Source of the DNA: SKPS01 sp964469215
GTDB lineage: Bacteria > Bacteroidota > Bacteroidia > Bacteroidales > SKPS01
Direction of reading: 5' to 3'
Length of the DNA: 64,000 nucleotides
Assembly (NCBI GenBank): GCA_964469215.1
Contig: CAYXYB010000003.1
Location: forward strand, 124,001 to 188,000
The translations under genes were made by a program, and so were the position numbers. The notes below the pieces were generated by a model. That model was given only the letters and a program-made list of their open reading frames with translations, was not told the DNA's origin and ran no database searches. Every line of letters starts with the position of its first letter. Position 1 is the stretch's first letter. Below, piece by piece: positions 9,248 to 17,588 of the stretch.

Positions 9248-10543
9248 TTAATAATCACTCTGACAATGTGTTAACAGAAGCAGATACTCCCAGGGTTCCA
9301 TATCTGTTGAATATACATCCTTAAAATTATGGGATTCACTGCTCAGAATATTTTCAAAAAAACCCACCCTGCCCGCTAAATCAATCTTTACAGCGTAGAG
9401 CTTATTCCGGCTAAGGTTGAAAACCGCAGTAACACAACAGTTTTCATCGCTTCTTGAGAATGCAAGCACCTCATCAGGGTAATTGGTTTCAATACGTTCC
9501 ATTGAAGCACCATGATGGCCATTGAGCAGTGGTGAATAATCTTTTTTTATCTTTATTAGCATTTTATAGAAGTTGTGCAAACGGAAACTTCCCCATTCAA
9601 TCATATCTTTTTCAAAGAACCTGAGTCTTTTTTCCAGGCCGGCTTCCTGACCACTGTATATGAGAGGCATTCCGGGAATAAAAAAAATGAGAGCAGCAAA
9701 GGCTTCTACCCCACCATCCAATCTTTCAAACTCTGACCCGTTCCATGAGTTTTCATCATGATTGGTTATGAAATTCATTCTGAATGCTTTAGAGTCAAAT
9801 ATTGAATCATTCCATGAATAATGTGCCCAGAATTCATGAGCCGGTGACTCCCCACAGGCAATTCTGTTGAAAAGATTGTGAACCTTGCTGTTATAATTCA
9901 TATCAAATGCATACCTGAGCAATTCGGGTTTGTCGCTGTCTTCTGCAAGCATAAAAAGTTGTTTGACTTCATTAAGAGCTTGTCTGGCTTCTTCCCAGAA
10001 ATCAGTTGGCACCAGGCCGGCAACATCACAACGATATCCATCAATATCCGTTTCAGTCACCCAAAACTTCAAAACCTCAATCATAGCTTTCCTCAGATCA
10101 ATATTATCATAGTCCAGTTCAATCACATCTGACCAGTCATAAGGAGAAAAGAAATCACCATTGTTATTCTTTTTGTAAAATTCTGGGTTGGTTAATGTCC
10201 ACACGTGATCCCATGATGTATGGTTTGCCACCCAGTCCAACATAACTTTCATTCCATACTCATGTGCCCTGGAAACAAGTGTTCTGAGGTCTTCGAGAGT
10301 GCCAAATTCCGGATTCACTGTCTGATAATCACTTACAGAATAGTAGCTGCCAAGAGAACCCTTCCTGTTTTTAATTCCAACGGGATAAATGGGCATCAGC
10401 CATAAGATATCAACCCCCATATCCCTTAACCTATCGAGATGGAGCATGAAAGCACCTATCGTTCCTTCCTTAGTGTACTGCCTGATATTTACTTCATATA
10501 TTACTGAATTATGACTCCAGGATTGGTGTGGAAGATTGATCAT
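9248..10543 (-). CDS. Cytoplasmic alpha-amylase family GH13 enzyme
   Basis: This 431-residue TIM-barrel glycoside hydrolase has no signal peptide, so it should act in the cytoplasm on imported or stored alpha-glucans. The catalytic trio of GH13 is complete: nucleophile D173 in GYRCDVA, acid/base E201 in MLAEDSD, and transition-state D263 in ITNHDENSW. VANH near residue 105-108 is conserved region I. A short C-terminal beta domain follows. It is transcribed away from the TreS-like gene across a 138-base intergenic region with a promoter-like box for each direction. It probably feeds maltose or glucose to the neighbouring pathway; exact specificity (amylase, glucosidase or neopullulanase type) cannot be decided. 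Confidence 0.88.
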   Translation of the reverse strand: MINLPHQSWSHNSVIYEVNIRQYTKEGTIGAFMLHLDRLRDMGVDILWLMPIYPVGIKNRKGSLGSYYSVSDYQTVNPEFGTLEDLRTLVSRAHEYGMKVMLDWVANHTSWDHVWTLTNPEFYKKNNNGDFFSPYDWSDVIELDYDNIDLRKAMIEVLKFWVTETDIDGYRCDVAGLVPTDFWEEARQALNEVKQLFMLAEDSDKPELLRYAFDMNYNSKVHNLFNRIACGESPAHEFWAHYSWNDSIFDSKAFRMNFITNHDENSWNGSEFERLDGGVEAFAALIFFIPGMPLIYSGQEAGLEKRLRFFEKDMIEWGSFRLHNFYKMLIKIKKDYSPLLNGHHGASMERIETNYPDEVLAFSRSDENCCVTAVFNLSRNKLYAVKIDLAGRVGFFENILSSESHNFKDVYSTDMEPWEYLLLLTHCQSDY

Positions 10544-10587
10544 AAATCTGATATTTTATTTTTTGGACAATGAATTATTTGTTTTAG

Positions 10588-10595
10588 TAGTTTTG
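10588..10595 (+). promoter_or_regulatory. Putative -7 box for the TreS-GH65 operon
   Basis: TAGTTTTG matches TAnnTTTG. A TTG at 10563-10565 lies 22 bases upstream, close to the usual spacing. The operon ATG is at 10682, giving a leader of about 80 bases. Confidence 0.4.
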
Positions 10596-10626
10596 GTAAC
10601 TGTTGCACCTGATAGCTTTCATGCCA

Positions 10627-10634
10627 CAAATGTA
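10627..10634 (-). promoter_or_regulatory. Putative -7 box for the divergent GH13 amylase
   Basis: The minus strand reads TACATTTG, an exact TAnnTTTG match 84 bases before the amylase ATG. The two divergent boxes face away within 50 bases, so one regulator could control both sides. Confidence 0.4.
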
Positions 10635-10681
10635 GTGTATTCGATAAAAAGTAACAGTAAAACAGATAGTGATCATTAATT

Positions 10682-12373
10682 ATGTCAGAACCAGTGCCAC
10701 AAGATCGTTCAGAATTACGCAGAATCTGGGTTAATATATATGGTGAGCATCACGATATTATTTTTAATGATTTCATAATTGAATTGGAGAGTTATAAAAA
10801 AGAGAATAACAGTGAACCTTTACCTTCGGAATGGTATCGTGATGTTATAGTCTATTCTCTTTATGTTGATCTGTTCAACCTGGATATCCGGGGTCTTGAA
10901 GAGAGGCTTGATTATCTTATCGGGTTAGGTATAAGTTGTATATGGCTGCTTCCCATCCTTGATTCACCGATGCGCGATAATGGATTCGACATCAGGGATT
11001 ACCGTAAAATTCGCAAAAATCTTTTACCAGAGGATGACCAGTTACAGGCATTTGCCTCGTTCATTCAAAAGGCTCACAACAAAGGGATATATGTAATTTT
11101 CGATATTGCTTTGAACCACACTTCTGACGAGCACCCCTGGTTCATTGAGTCAAGGAAAGCGAAGAATAGTCAATACCGTAACTATTATATATGGAATGCT
11201 GATAATAATCTGTATTCCGATGCAAGGATTATTTTTGAAGGTATCGAAACTAGCAATTGGAAAAAAGATGGAGACGAGTACTTTTTTCACAGGTTTTTCG
11301 ATTTTCAGCCTGATCTGAACTATCGAAACCCTAAAGTGCTTACCGAAATGTGTTTGAATTTACTCTATTGGATGAGATCCGGGATCGATGGTTTCAGGGC
11401 AGATGCAATTCCTTATCTTTGGAAGGAAGATGGTACCAGTTGTGAGAATCTGTCGATGACACATGAAATTGTCAGGTTTTCCAGGAAGGTTCTTGATATT
11501 GCAAGGCCAAACACATTGTTGCTTGCTGAAGCATGTCAAAAGCCATTTGAGGTGGTCAAATACTTTGGGGATGGCGATGAATGTCAGGCAGGATATCATT
11601 TTCCGTTGATGTCCAGAATCTTCGCAAGTCTGGCTTCATGTTCTGCATCACATATAATCGATATCCTGAATCCTACCAATACTCCTGCTATTCCTCCGGG
11701 TTCTCAATGGTTTACATTTCTGAGGTGTCATGACGAATTAAGCCTTGAACTTGTGTATGTAAGTGAAACTGAGCGATCATATCTGTATGGTAAATATTGC
11801 CATAACCCAGAATGGGATTTTCGTAAGGGACAAGGTATATCGGCAAGGCTTTCGGAACTCTTAGACCGTGATGAAAGGAAGATAGGACTCGCATTCTCAA
11901 TTATGTTATCACTTCCCGGCACTCCCGTTATATATTACGGTGATGAGTTCGGGAAAACAAACGACATACAGTTCTATCAAAACCAAATCCATTTGACAGG
12001 CAAGGATGATTCAAGATTTCTGGTACGGGGTAAAATTGACTGGGAATTACTAAACGAAGCCTTAAGTAACATCAACAGTCTGGAATCTAAAGTGATGAAC
12101 AGGTTGATAAGGTTATTGTCAATCAGGAACAATTATCAGTGCTTTGGGCGGGGGGATATTTGCTGGCTTGAGCCCAGGGTTGAACCAGATTCCCTGCAGG
12201 GTTCTGTTTTGGCATATAAAAGAATATATAAAGATGAAACCGTTATTGTAATACACAATCTCTCAGAAAAGGAAGTAGTTGTTAAAATGAACTTTCCTGA
12301 TGATATAATCCTGGAACCTTACGGATATAAATGGCTGGCAGGACAGTTTAATAATGGAAAAAGACCAAAATAG
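10682..12373 (+). CDS. Trehalose synthase-like GH13 (maltose alpha-glucosyltransferase)
   Basis: This 563-residue protein most resembles TreS, which interconverts maltose and trehalose intramolecularly. Catalytic residues are D241 in GFRADAIPYLW, E283 in LLAEACQKP and D351 in LRCHDELSLE. TreS-like features include the 'EDGTSCENL' stretch after the nucleophile, the YFGDGDECQ segment, QWFTFLR before the third acid, and PGTPVIYYGDE. The first ~50 residues before the barrel are unlike the family and of unknown role. There is no signal peptide. The stop codon directly abuts the ATG of the GH65 fusion, so coupled translation is likely. A hydrolytic glucosidase remains possible. Confidence 0.85.
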   Translation: MSEPVPQDRSELRRIWVNIYGEHHDIIFNDFIIELESYKKENNSEPLPSEWYRDVIVYSLYVDLFNLDIRGLEERLDYLIGLGISCIWLLPILDSPMRDNGFDIRDYRKIRKNLLPEDDQLQAFASFIQKAHNKGIYVIFDIALNHTSDEHPWFIESRKAKNSQYRNYYIWNADNNLYSDARIIFEGIETSNWKKDGDEYFFHRFFDFQPDLNYRNPKVLTEMCLNLLYWMRSGIDGFRADAIPYLWKEDGTSCENLSMTHEIVRFSRKVLDIARPNTLLLAEACQKPFEVVKYFGDGDECQAGYHFPLMSRIFASLASCSASHIIDILNPTNTPAIPPGSQWFTFLRCHDELSLELVYVSETERSYLYGKYCHNPEWDFRKGQGISARLSELLDRDERKIGLAFSIMLSLPGTPVIYYGDEFGKTNDIQFYQNQIHLTGKDDSRFLVRGKIDWELLNEALSNINSLESKVMNRLIRLLSIRNNYQCFGRGDICWLEPRVEPDSLQGSVLAYKRIYKDETVIVIHNLSEKEVVVKMNFPDDIILEPYGYKWLAGQFNNGKRPK

Positions 12374-15300
12374 ATGATGAGAGGGATAATATTTGATCTT
12401 GATGGGGTGATAACCAGGACTTCCGTGGTGCATAATAAGGCATGGAAGAGTGTTTTTGACAACTTTTTGAGATTTAGATCGAATCAAACTCTTGAGCCAT
12501 TTATCGAATATTCATCAAATGAGGATTACCTGAAATATGTTGACGGCCGGCCACGGTATGATGGGGTCCGGATTTTTCTGGAATCCAGAGGTATATTTCT
12601 GCCTGAGGGCACTCCTTCAGACAGTCCAGATCTGGATACAGTATGTGGAATAGGTAATAGAAAAGACATGCTATTCAATGAATTACTTGAATCAGATGGT
12701 GTGGAGGTATTTGAATCTACAGTGGATCTGATAAAAGTTTTGAAAACGAAAGGTATTCCAATCGGAGTGGCTTCATCATCAAGAAATTGCAGAAAGATAC
12801 TTAAAGCAACTCGGCTTGATTCATTGTTCGACACCATAGTTGATGGTGGGGTTAGTTCATCTAAAGGGCTTAAAGGCAAACCTGAACCTGATATCTTTTT
12901 GTTTGCCGCTGATTGCATTGGCGTTGATTACGACAGATGTGTTATCGTGGAAGATGCAGCTTCCGGTGTAGCTGCCGGCCGTAAGGGAAATTTCGGACTG
13001 GTAATTGGGATAGCAAGAGAGAATAACCGGGAACACCTTCTTGAAAATGGAGCTGATATTGTTGTTGATGACATTTCAGAACTGGGATATGAGGGCATAA
13101 CACAATGGTTCAGGGAAGGTTATTTTGAGGATAGTTGGTCATTGTGTTATTATGGCTATGATCGTTTGCAGGAGAGAAAAAGGGAGACACTGTTATCGAC
13201 CGGGAATGGGTTCTTCTGCACACGTGGTTCAATGGAAGATGCGGCTTCAGGTCAAAATAATTATCACGGCACATATATGTCAGGTGTCTACAATAAGCTA
13301 GCTTCTGTAATTTCAGGAAGAACTATATTCAATGAAGATTTGGTTAACATAACAGACTGGCATCGAATTACTTTCCGATCAGGTACTGACGAATGGTTTG
13401 ACATAAACAAGGCTGAGATAATCAGCATTAAAAGATCATTGTCATTATATGATGGTGTTCTTAAAAAAGTTTTGAAGGTCAGGGACAACAGAGGCAGGGA
13501 AACATTGATAGAATCATCCAGGGTTGTTTCGATGCATTGCAGGAATCTGGCAGCTATTGAATATAAGATCACACCGTTGAATTGGGACGGGGTAATCTTC
13601 TTCAGGTCTGAAATTTCCGGTGATCATATTAATGATGGTGTTTCCCGGTACAGAGAGCTTAATCAAAAGCATCTTACCCCTGTTGATGAATGGATTTTTG
13701 GCAACCTTCAACATGTTGAGGTTAAAACGACAGAATCAGGTATTGGAATTAAACACACAGCAAGATTAAATGTAAAAACCGAAGGGAAAAACTTTGAAGC
13801 AAAGTTTTCAGGTTTTTGTACTCCGGGGGTTTCAGTAATTGAGATTGAAACTGAAGCAGAACAGAGGAAACAGATTGTTATTGAAAAAACTGTATTCATT
13901 GATCTTAAGAAAGACAATACTTATTACTATGAAGATCCCGTTTATGTATTGCATCTTTCAGGTGGATTCAGTGAGATTAGAGATCATTCCGCTCAGGCCT
14001 GGAAAGCTATATGGGAAAAGGTTGACATAAGGATTGCAGGAGACAGGTTATCCCAAAAGCTATTAAGAATGCATATTTATCATCTCATGTGCACTGCATC
14101 ACCGAACAGTGTTAAGGAAGAATTGGGAATACCGGCACGGGGACTTACAGGTGAGGCATACAGGGGTCATATTTTCTGGGATGAGTTATACATTCTGCCG
14201 TTCTATTGCATGCATTTTCCCGATATAGCGAGGTCTGTATTACTGTACAGGTATCAGAGGCTTGGTGCTGCAAGACAAAATGCTGTCAGGCATGGCTTTA
14301 AAGGAGCTATGTACCCATGGCAAAGTGGAACCACCGGTGAAGAGGAGACACAACAGATACATTTCAATCCTCTCTCAGGAAAATGGGACGAAGACTACAG
14401 TTCTCTTCAGAGACATGTTTCCCTTGCTATTTCATGGAATGTTCTGAAATATTATGAGTTCACCGGAGATATGGAATTTATGGAAAAATTTGGACTGGAA
14501 ATGCTTCTGGAGATTTGTCGTTTCTGGTGTAGTATGACCATATTCAACCGGGATACTTGCCGATACTCAATAAATAATGTTATGGGGCCTGATGAATTTC
14601 ATGAGAAATATCCATGGTCAGAAAGCGGGGGCATAAATGACAATGCATACACTAACATTATGGTCGCATGGCTTTTCAGAAAAACCAAAAATCTTATCTC
14701 AGCCATAAATTATGATATTACCGAAGGTATCTTTGAACGTACCGGAATAGACAGAAATGAATTATCGGAATGGAACCGGATTTCAGGAAATTTGAATCTT
14801 GTTATTACAGATGAGGGGATCATATCGCAATTCGACCGGTTTTTCGACCTGAAGGAGATCAACCTTGAACATTACAGGAAAGTATACGATGATATACATC
14901 GCATGGACAGAATTCTTAAGGCAGAAGGGAAATCTCCTGATGAATATCAGGTTATTAAACAGGCGGACACTTTAATGTTGTTTTACAATATTGATCACAA
15001 AGAACTTAGATCAATTATAGCTGAGATGGGATATGAAATTCCGGAAGATTATATCAAAAGAAACTTCGATTACTATTTGAAACGAACTTCCCATGGTTCA
15101 ACTCTGAGCAGGATTGTACATGCTTATTTAGCTCACTTGATTGGAGAAGATGTCATGGCCTGGAAACTCTTTCAGGATGCTCTTAAAAGTGATTACGATG
15201 ACATTCAGGGTGGCAGTGTGGCTGAAGGGATACATTGCGGAGTTATGGCAGCAACAGTTTTGTTTGCATTGAATGTTTACGGAGGCTTTGATAACAAAGA

Positions 15301-15400
15301 AAATCGTATTAATGTAAACTCCACACTACCTGCACAATGGCGTGAAATAGAGTTTGGTTTTGAATTCAGAGGAAAGCTAAATCACAATATCAAAACTTAA
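12374..15400 (+). CDS. Beta-phosphoglucomutase-GH65 disaccharide phosphorylase fusion
   Basis: This 1008-residue protein joins two consecutive enzymes. Residues 1-240 form a HAD-family beta-phosphoglucomutase: DLDGV with D8 and D10, the serine-rich SSS motif near 134-136, KPEPD, and E193/D194 in VEDAASG. Residues about 265-1000 form a GH65 inverting phosphorylase: catalytic acid E741 in MGPDEFH, the 'PWQSGTTGEEE' sugar-site loop, and the phosphate-binding HGSTLS at 907-912. GH65 would split trehalose (or maltose) with phosphate to beta-glucose 1-phosphate and glucose, and the mutase domain would convert the former to glucose 6-phosphate. The mycobacterial Rv3400/Rv3401 pair shows a similar gene association. 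The exact disaccharide is not determined. Confidence 0.9.
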   Translation: MMRGIIFDLDGVITRTSVVHNKAWKSVFDNFLRFRSNQTLEPFIEYSSNEDYLKYVDGRPRYDGVRIFLESRGIFLPEGTPSDSPDLDTVCGIGNRKDMLFNELLESDGVEVFESTVDLIKVLKTKGIPIGVASSSRNCRKILKATRLDSLFDTIVDGGVSSSKGLKGKPEPDIFLFAADCIGVDYDRCVIVEDAASGVAAGRKGNFGLVIGIARENNREHLLENGADIVVDDISELGYEGITQWFREGYFEDSWSLCYYGYDRLQERKRETLLSTGNGFFCTRGSMEDAASGQNNYHGTYMSGVYNKLASVISGRTIFNEDLVNITDWHRITFRSGTDEWFDINKAEIISIKRSLSLYDGVLKKVLKVRDNRGRETLIESSRVVSMHCRNLAAIEYKITPLNWDGVIFFRSEISGDHINDGVSRYRELNQKHLTPVDEWIFGNLQHVEVKTTESGIGIKHTARLNVKTEGKNFEAKFSGFCTPGVSVIEIETEAEQRKQIVIEKTVFIDLKKDNTYYYEDPVYVLHLSGGFSEIRDHSAQAWKAIWEKVDIRIAGDRLSQKLLRMHIYHLMCTASPNSVKEELGIPARGLTGEAYRGHIFWDELYILPFYCMHFPDIARSVLLYRYQRLGAARQNAVRHGFKGAMYPWQSGTTGEEETQQIHFNPLSGKWDEDYSSLQRHVSLAISWNVLKYYEFTGDMEFMEKFGLEMLLEICRFWCSMTIFNRDTCRYSINNVMGPDEFHEKYPWSESGGINDNAYTNIMVAWLFRKTKNLISAINYDITEGIFERTGIDRNELSEWNRISGNLNLVITDEGIISQFDRFFDLKEINLEHYRKVYDDIHRMDRILKAEGKSPDEYQVIKQADTLMLFYNIDHKELRSIIAEMGYEIPEDYIKRNFDYYLKRTSHGSTLSRIVHAYLAHLIGEDVMAWKLFQDALKSDYDDIQGGSVAEGIHCGVMAATVLFALNVYGGFDNKENRINVNSTLPAQWREIEFGFEFRGKLNHNIKT

Positions 15401-15412
15401 AATAGTTCATAT

Positions 15413-16048
15413 ATGCTTGAAGATGTTTTGCTTATTAATGACAATCATCGCAACGCTGCGGCTGAGATAATCAGAATTATGGAACTAAGATCAGGCAGCA
15501 AATATGTAATTGCAATTTCCGGGGAATCTGGATCAGGAAAGTCGGAACTGACACATGTTATTGCAAAAGGATTGTTTAAGTTGGGTAAAATTGCAAAGCC
15601 TGTTCACACAGATAATTTTTACAAGGTGCATCCTCTTGAAAGGCTTTCGTGGAGGCTAAAGAATGGCATTGATAAGGTTGTGGGTTATAATGAATATGAC
15701 TGGAGTTCAATTAATGATGTAGTTACAGCCTTCAGAAAAGGAGAAGAAATCTCAATTCCTTGTGTTGATCTGGCAACACAAAGGGTTGACACATTGACCA
15801 CCGATTTCAGTGGTATTGATGTGCTGATCCTGGACGGGCTGTACGCAATAAAAACTCTCGGAGTTGATCTGAAGATCATGATAGGACTAACATATCACAT
15901 CACAAAAAAGGCACAAGTTGAGAGGGGTAAGGAAGATGCTGATGAAACAAGGTTCAGAATACTTGAGGCTGAGCATAAAGCTGTTCAGACCTTGAAACCG
16001 CTTGCTGATATATATATTGATGAAGATTACCGGGTTATAGAAGTGTGA
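15413..16048 (+). CDS. Uridine kinase-like P-loop kinase
   Basis: This 211-residue protein of the uridine kinase/phosphoribulokinase superfamily has a Walker A GESGSGKS near residues 39-46, a DNFYK motif that contacts the acceptor, and a LDGLYAI Walker-B-like segment. It lies 12 bases after the GH65 fusion and is surely in that operon, so its substrate is more likely a sugar or sugar-linked compound than uridine as part of general salvage. That is inference from context only. The 3' end comes within 5 bases of a convergent SDR gene. Confidence 0.82.
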   Translation: MLEDVLLINDNHRNAAAEIIRIMELRSGSKYVIAISGESGSGKSELTHVIAKGLFKLGKIAKPVHTDNFYKVHPLERLSWRLKNGIDKVVGYNEYDWSSINDVVTAFRKGEEISIPCVDLATQRVDTLTTDFSGIDVLILDGLYAIKTLGVDLKIMIGLTYHITKKAQVERGKEDADETRFRILEAEHKAVQTLKPLADIYIDEDYRVIEV

Positions 16049-16053
16049 TGTCC

Positions 16054-16869
16054 CTAAATCATTGCCAATCTGATAATCGAGGTTAAAACTCTTTTAGGAA
16101 ATAACCAATTAAAAAACAGAAACAAGCCTGCGCCACCACCTGAAGTGTAACGCAACCTGTTTGAACCTGACGATGAGGCTTTATAGATTTTTTTTGCAAC
16201 CGTAACCGGCTTAGCTCCGTGAGTTTCCATTATCTTGAGCCTCGACACCAATTTGTCAGTATGCTTTTTATAAACATCGGTATCTTTAGAACTAATCAGA
16301 TCCATTGATCGGGAGTAAAAGTCTGTTTTAATGGGCCCCGGTTCAACAATTTTTACCTTGATATTGAACTTCTTCAATTCATAGTGAAGTGATTCGCTGA
16401 ATCCTTCAACAGCCCATTTTGTACCGCTATAAAGGCTGAACATAGGAAAGCCCATTCTTCCGGCTACAGAGGCCACATTAACAACTACTCCCCCATCCTG
16501 TTCCCTAAAATGCTTTATCAACAATTTCGTCACACGCATCAGACCGGTTACATTTGTGTCGAACTGCCTGAAAATCTGTATTTCGTCAGCATTTTCAAAA
16601 GGCCCTATTGCAGCGTAACCTGCGTTGTTAACCAAAACATCAATCTTCCCAAAATGGTCAACTGCTTCTCCTATAGCATTTTTTATCGTCTCCGGATCCT
16701 GAACGTCCAAGCAAAATAATTTCACACCTGATAGTTCCTGCAGTTTCTCCTCTGTTTCCGGCAGGCGCATTGTCGCAGCAACGTTCCATCCCTGTTTACT
16801 GAAATATTCAACCGTCGCCCTTCCTATTCCTGATGATGAACCTGTTATTAAAACTGTATTCTGTTGCAT
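16054..16869 (-). CDS. Short-chain dehydrogenase/reductase
   Basis: This SDR has 271 residues with TGSSSGIG at 9-16, NNAG at 81-84 and the catalytic YSGTK with Y147 and K151. The chain continues about 35 residues past the core with a hydrophobic, glycine-rich tail. It is convergent with the kinase gene (5-base gap) and not part of the sugar operon. The 160-base upstream gap to the TonB-C gene shows no convincing promoter. Substrate unknown. Confidence 0.86.
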   Translation of the reverse strand: MQQNTVLITGSSSGIGRATVEYFSKQGWNVAATMRLPETEEKLQELSGVKLFCLDVQDPETIKNAIGEAVDHFGKIDVLVNNAGYAAIGPFENADEIQIFRQFDTNVTGLMRVTKLLIKHFREQDGGVVVNVASVAGRMGFPMFSLYSGTKWAVEGFSESLHYELKKFNIKVKIVEPGPIKTDFYSRSMDLISSKDTDVYKKHTDKLVSRLKIMETHGAKPVTVAKKIYKASSSGSNRLRYTSGGGAGLFLFFNWLFPKRVLTSIIRLAMI

Positions 16870-17031
16870 TTCAATCTTTTTCTGATAGTTTCAGTATTTT
16901 TTATCAAACCAATTAAGGATAAGATACGAAATTATAAATTATATTACATCATATTTCCAATAAACAGTTTATTGAACCGATATGTTTTTTATTATTGCAA
17001 AATAAAGCGTTTAATTATCTTCTTCTGAATT

Positions 17032-17484
17032 ATGACAATCAAAAAGATCAATCTGCTATTGTTTTTATCCCTTTTAAGCTGCGCCCTGTTCTCACAAGCT
17101 GTTGACAGTACCATAAAAGGAAAACAAACCTTACCAACTGATACCGGTGATATAATTTATCAGTTTGTTGAAGAAATGGCAACATTTCCCGGTGGAGATA
17201 AAGCCATGTATGATCATTTTGCGAAAAACACCGTTTATCCTGCTTTGGCAAAGGAAAAGAACATCCAGGGGACTGTTTTTGTCCAGTTTGTGGTTGAGAA
17301 GGATGGTACTATTACCAATATAAGTATTAAGCAGAGTACTGCACCTGAATGCAATGAAGCAGCTCTTACTGTTGTAAGATCAATGCCTAGATGGAACCCG
17401 GGAAAACAAAGGGGAAAACCGATTAGGTTGATGTATGTTCTTCCGGTAAAATTTCAGCTTGATTCGGGAAAGTCAGGCAAATAG
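17032..17484 (+). CDS. Exported TonB C-terminal-domain protein
   Basis: This 150-residue protein has a signal peptide (about 1-22) and a TonB/energy-transducer C-terminal domain from about residue 60. Visible signs are the YPALAKEKNIQGTVFVQFVV strand pair, the 'DGTITN' turn and the final 'RWNPGKQRGKPI' strand. It lacks the long proline-rich spanner of a true TonB, so it is more likely a free periplasmic copy of the domain, common in Bacteroidota, than an energy transducer. The next gene starts about 105 bases downstream on the same strand. Confidence 0.8.
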   Translation: MTIKKINLLLFLSLLSCALFSQAVDSTIKGKQTLPTDTGDIIYQFVEEMATFPGGDKAMYDHFAKNTVYPALAKEKNIQGTVFVQFVVEKDGTITNISIKQSTAPECNEAALTVVRSMPRWNPGKQRGKPIRLMYVLPVKFQLDSGKSGK

Positions 17485-17588
17485 CAAAGCATTATATCAT
17501 TGTTTTTTAGTCAATAATCTCTTTTTGAAGGAGTTAAAATATTTATATTCAAACACATAAAATACATTACTCATTTAAATCAAATCAG

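Noticed and set aside
17032..17484. Calling the TonB-C protein a complete TonB
   Set aside because: There is no long periplasmic spanner and a signal peptide replaces the membrane anchor.
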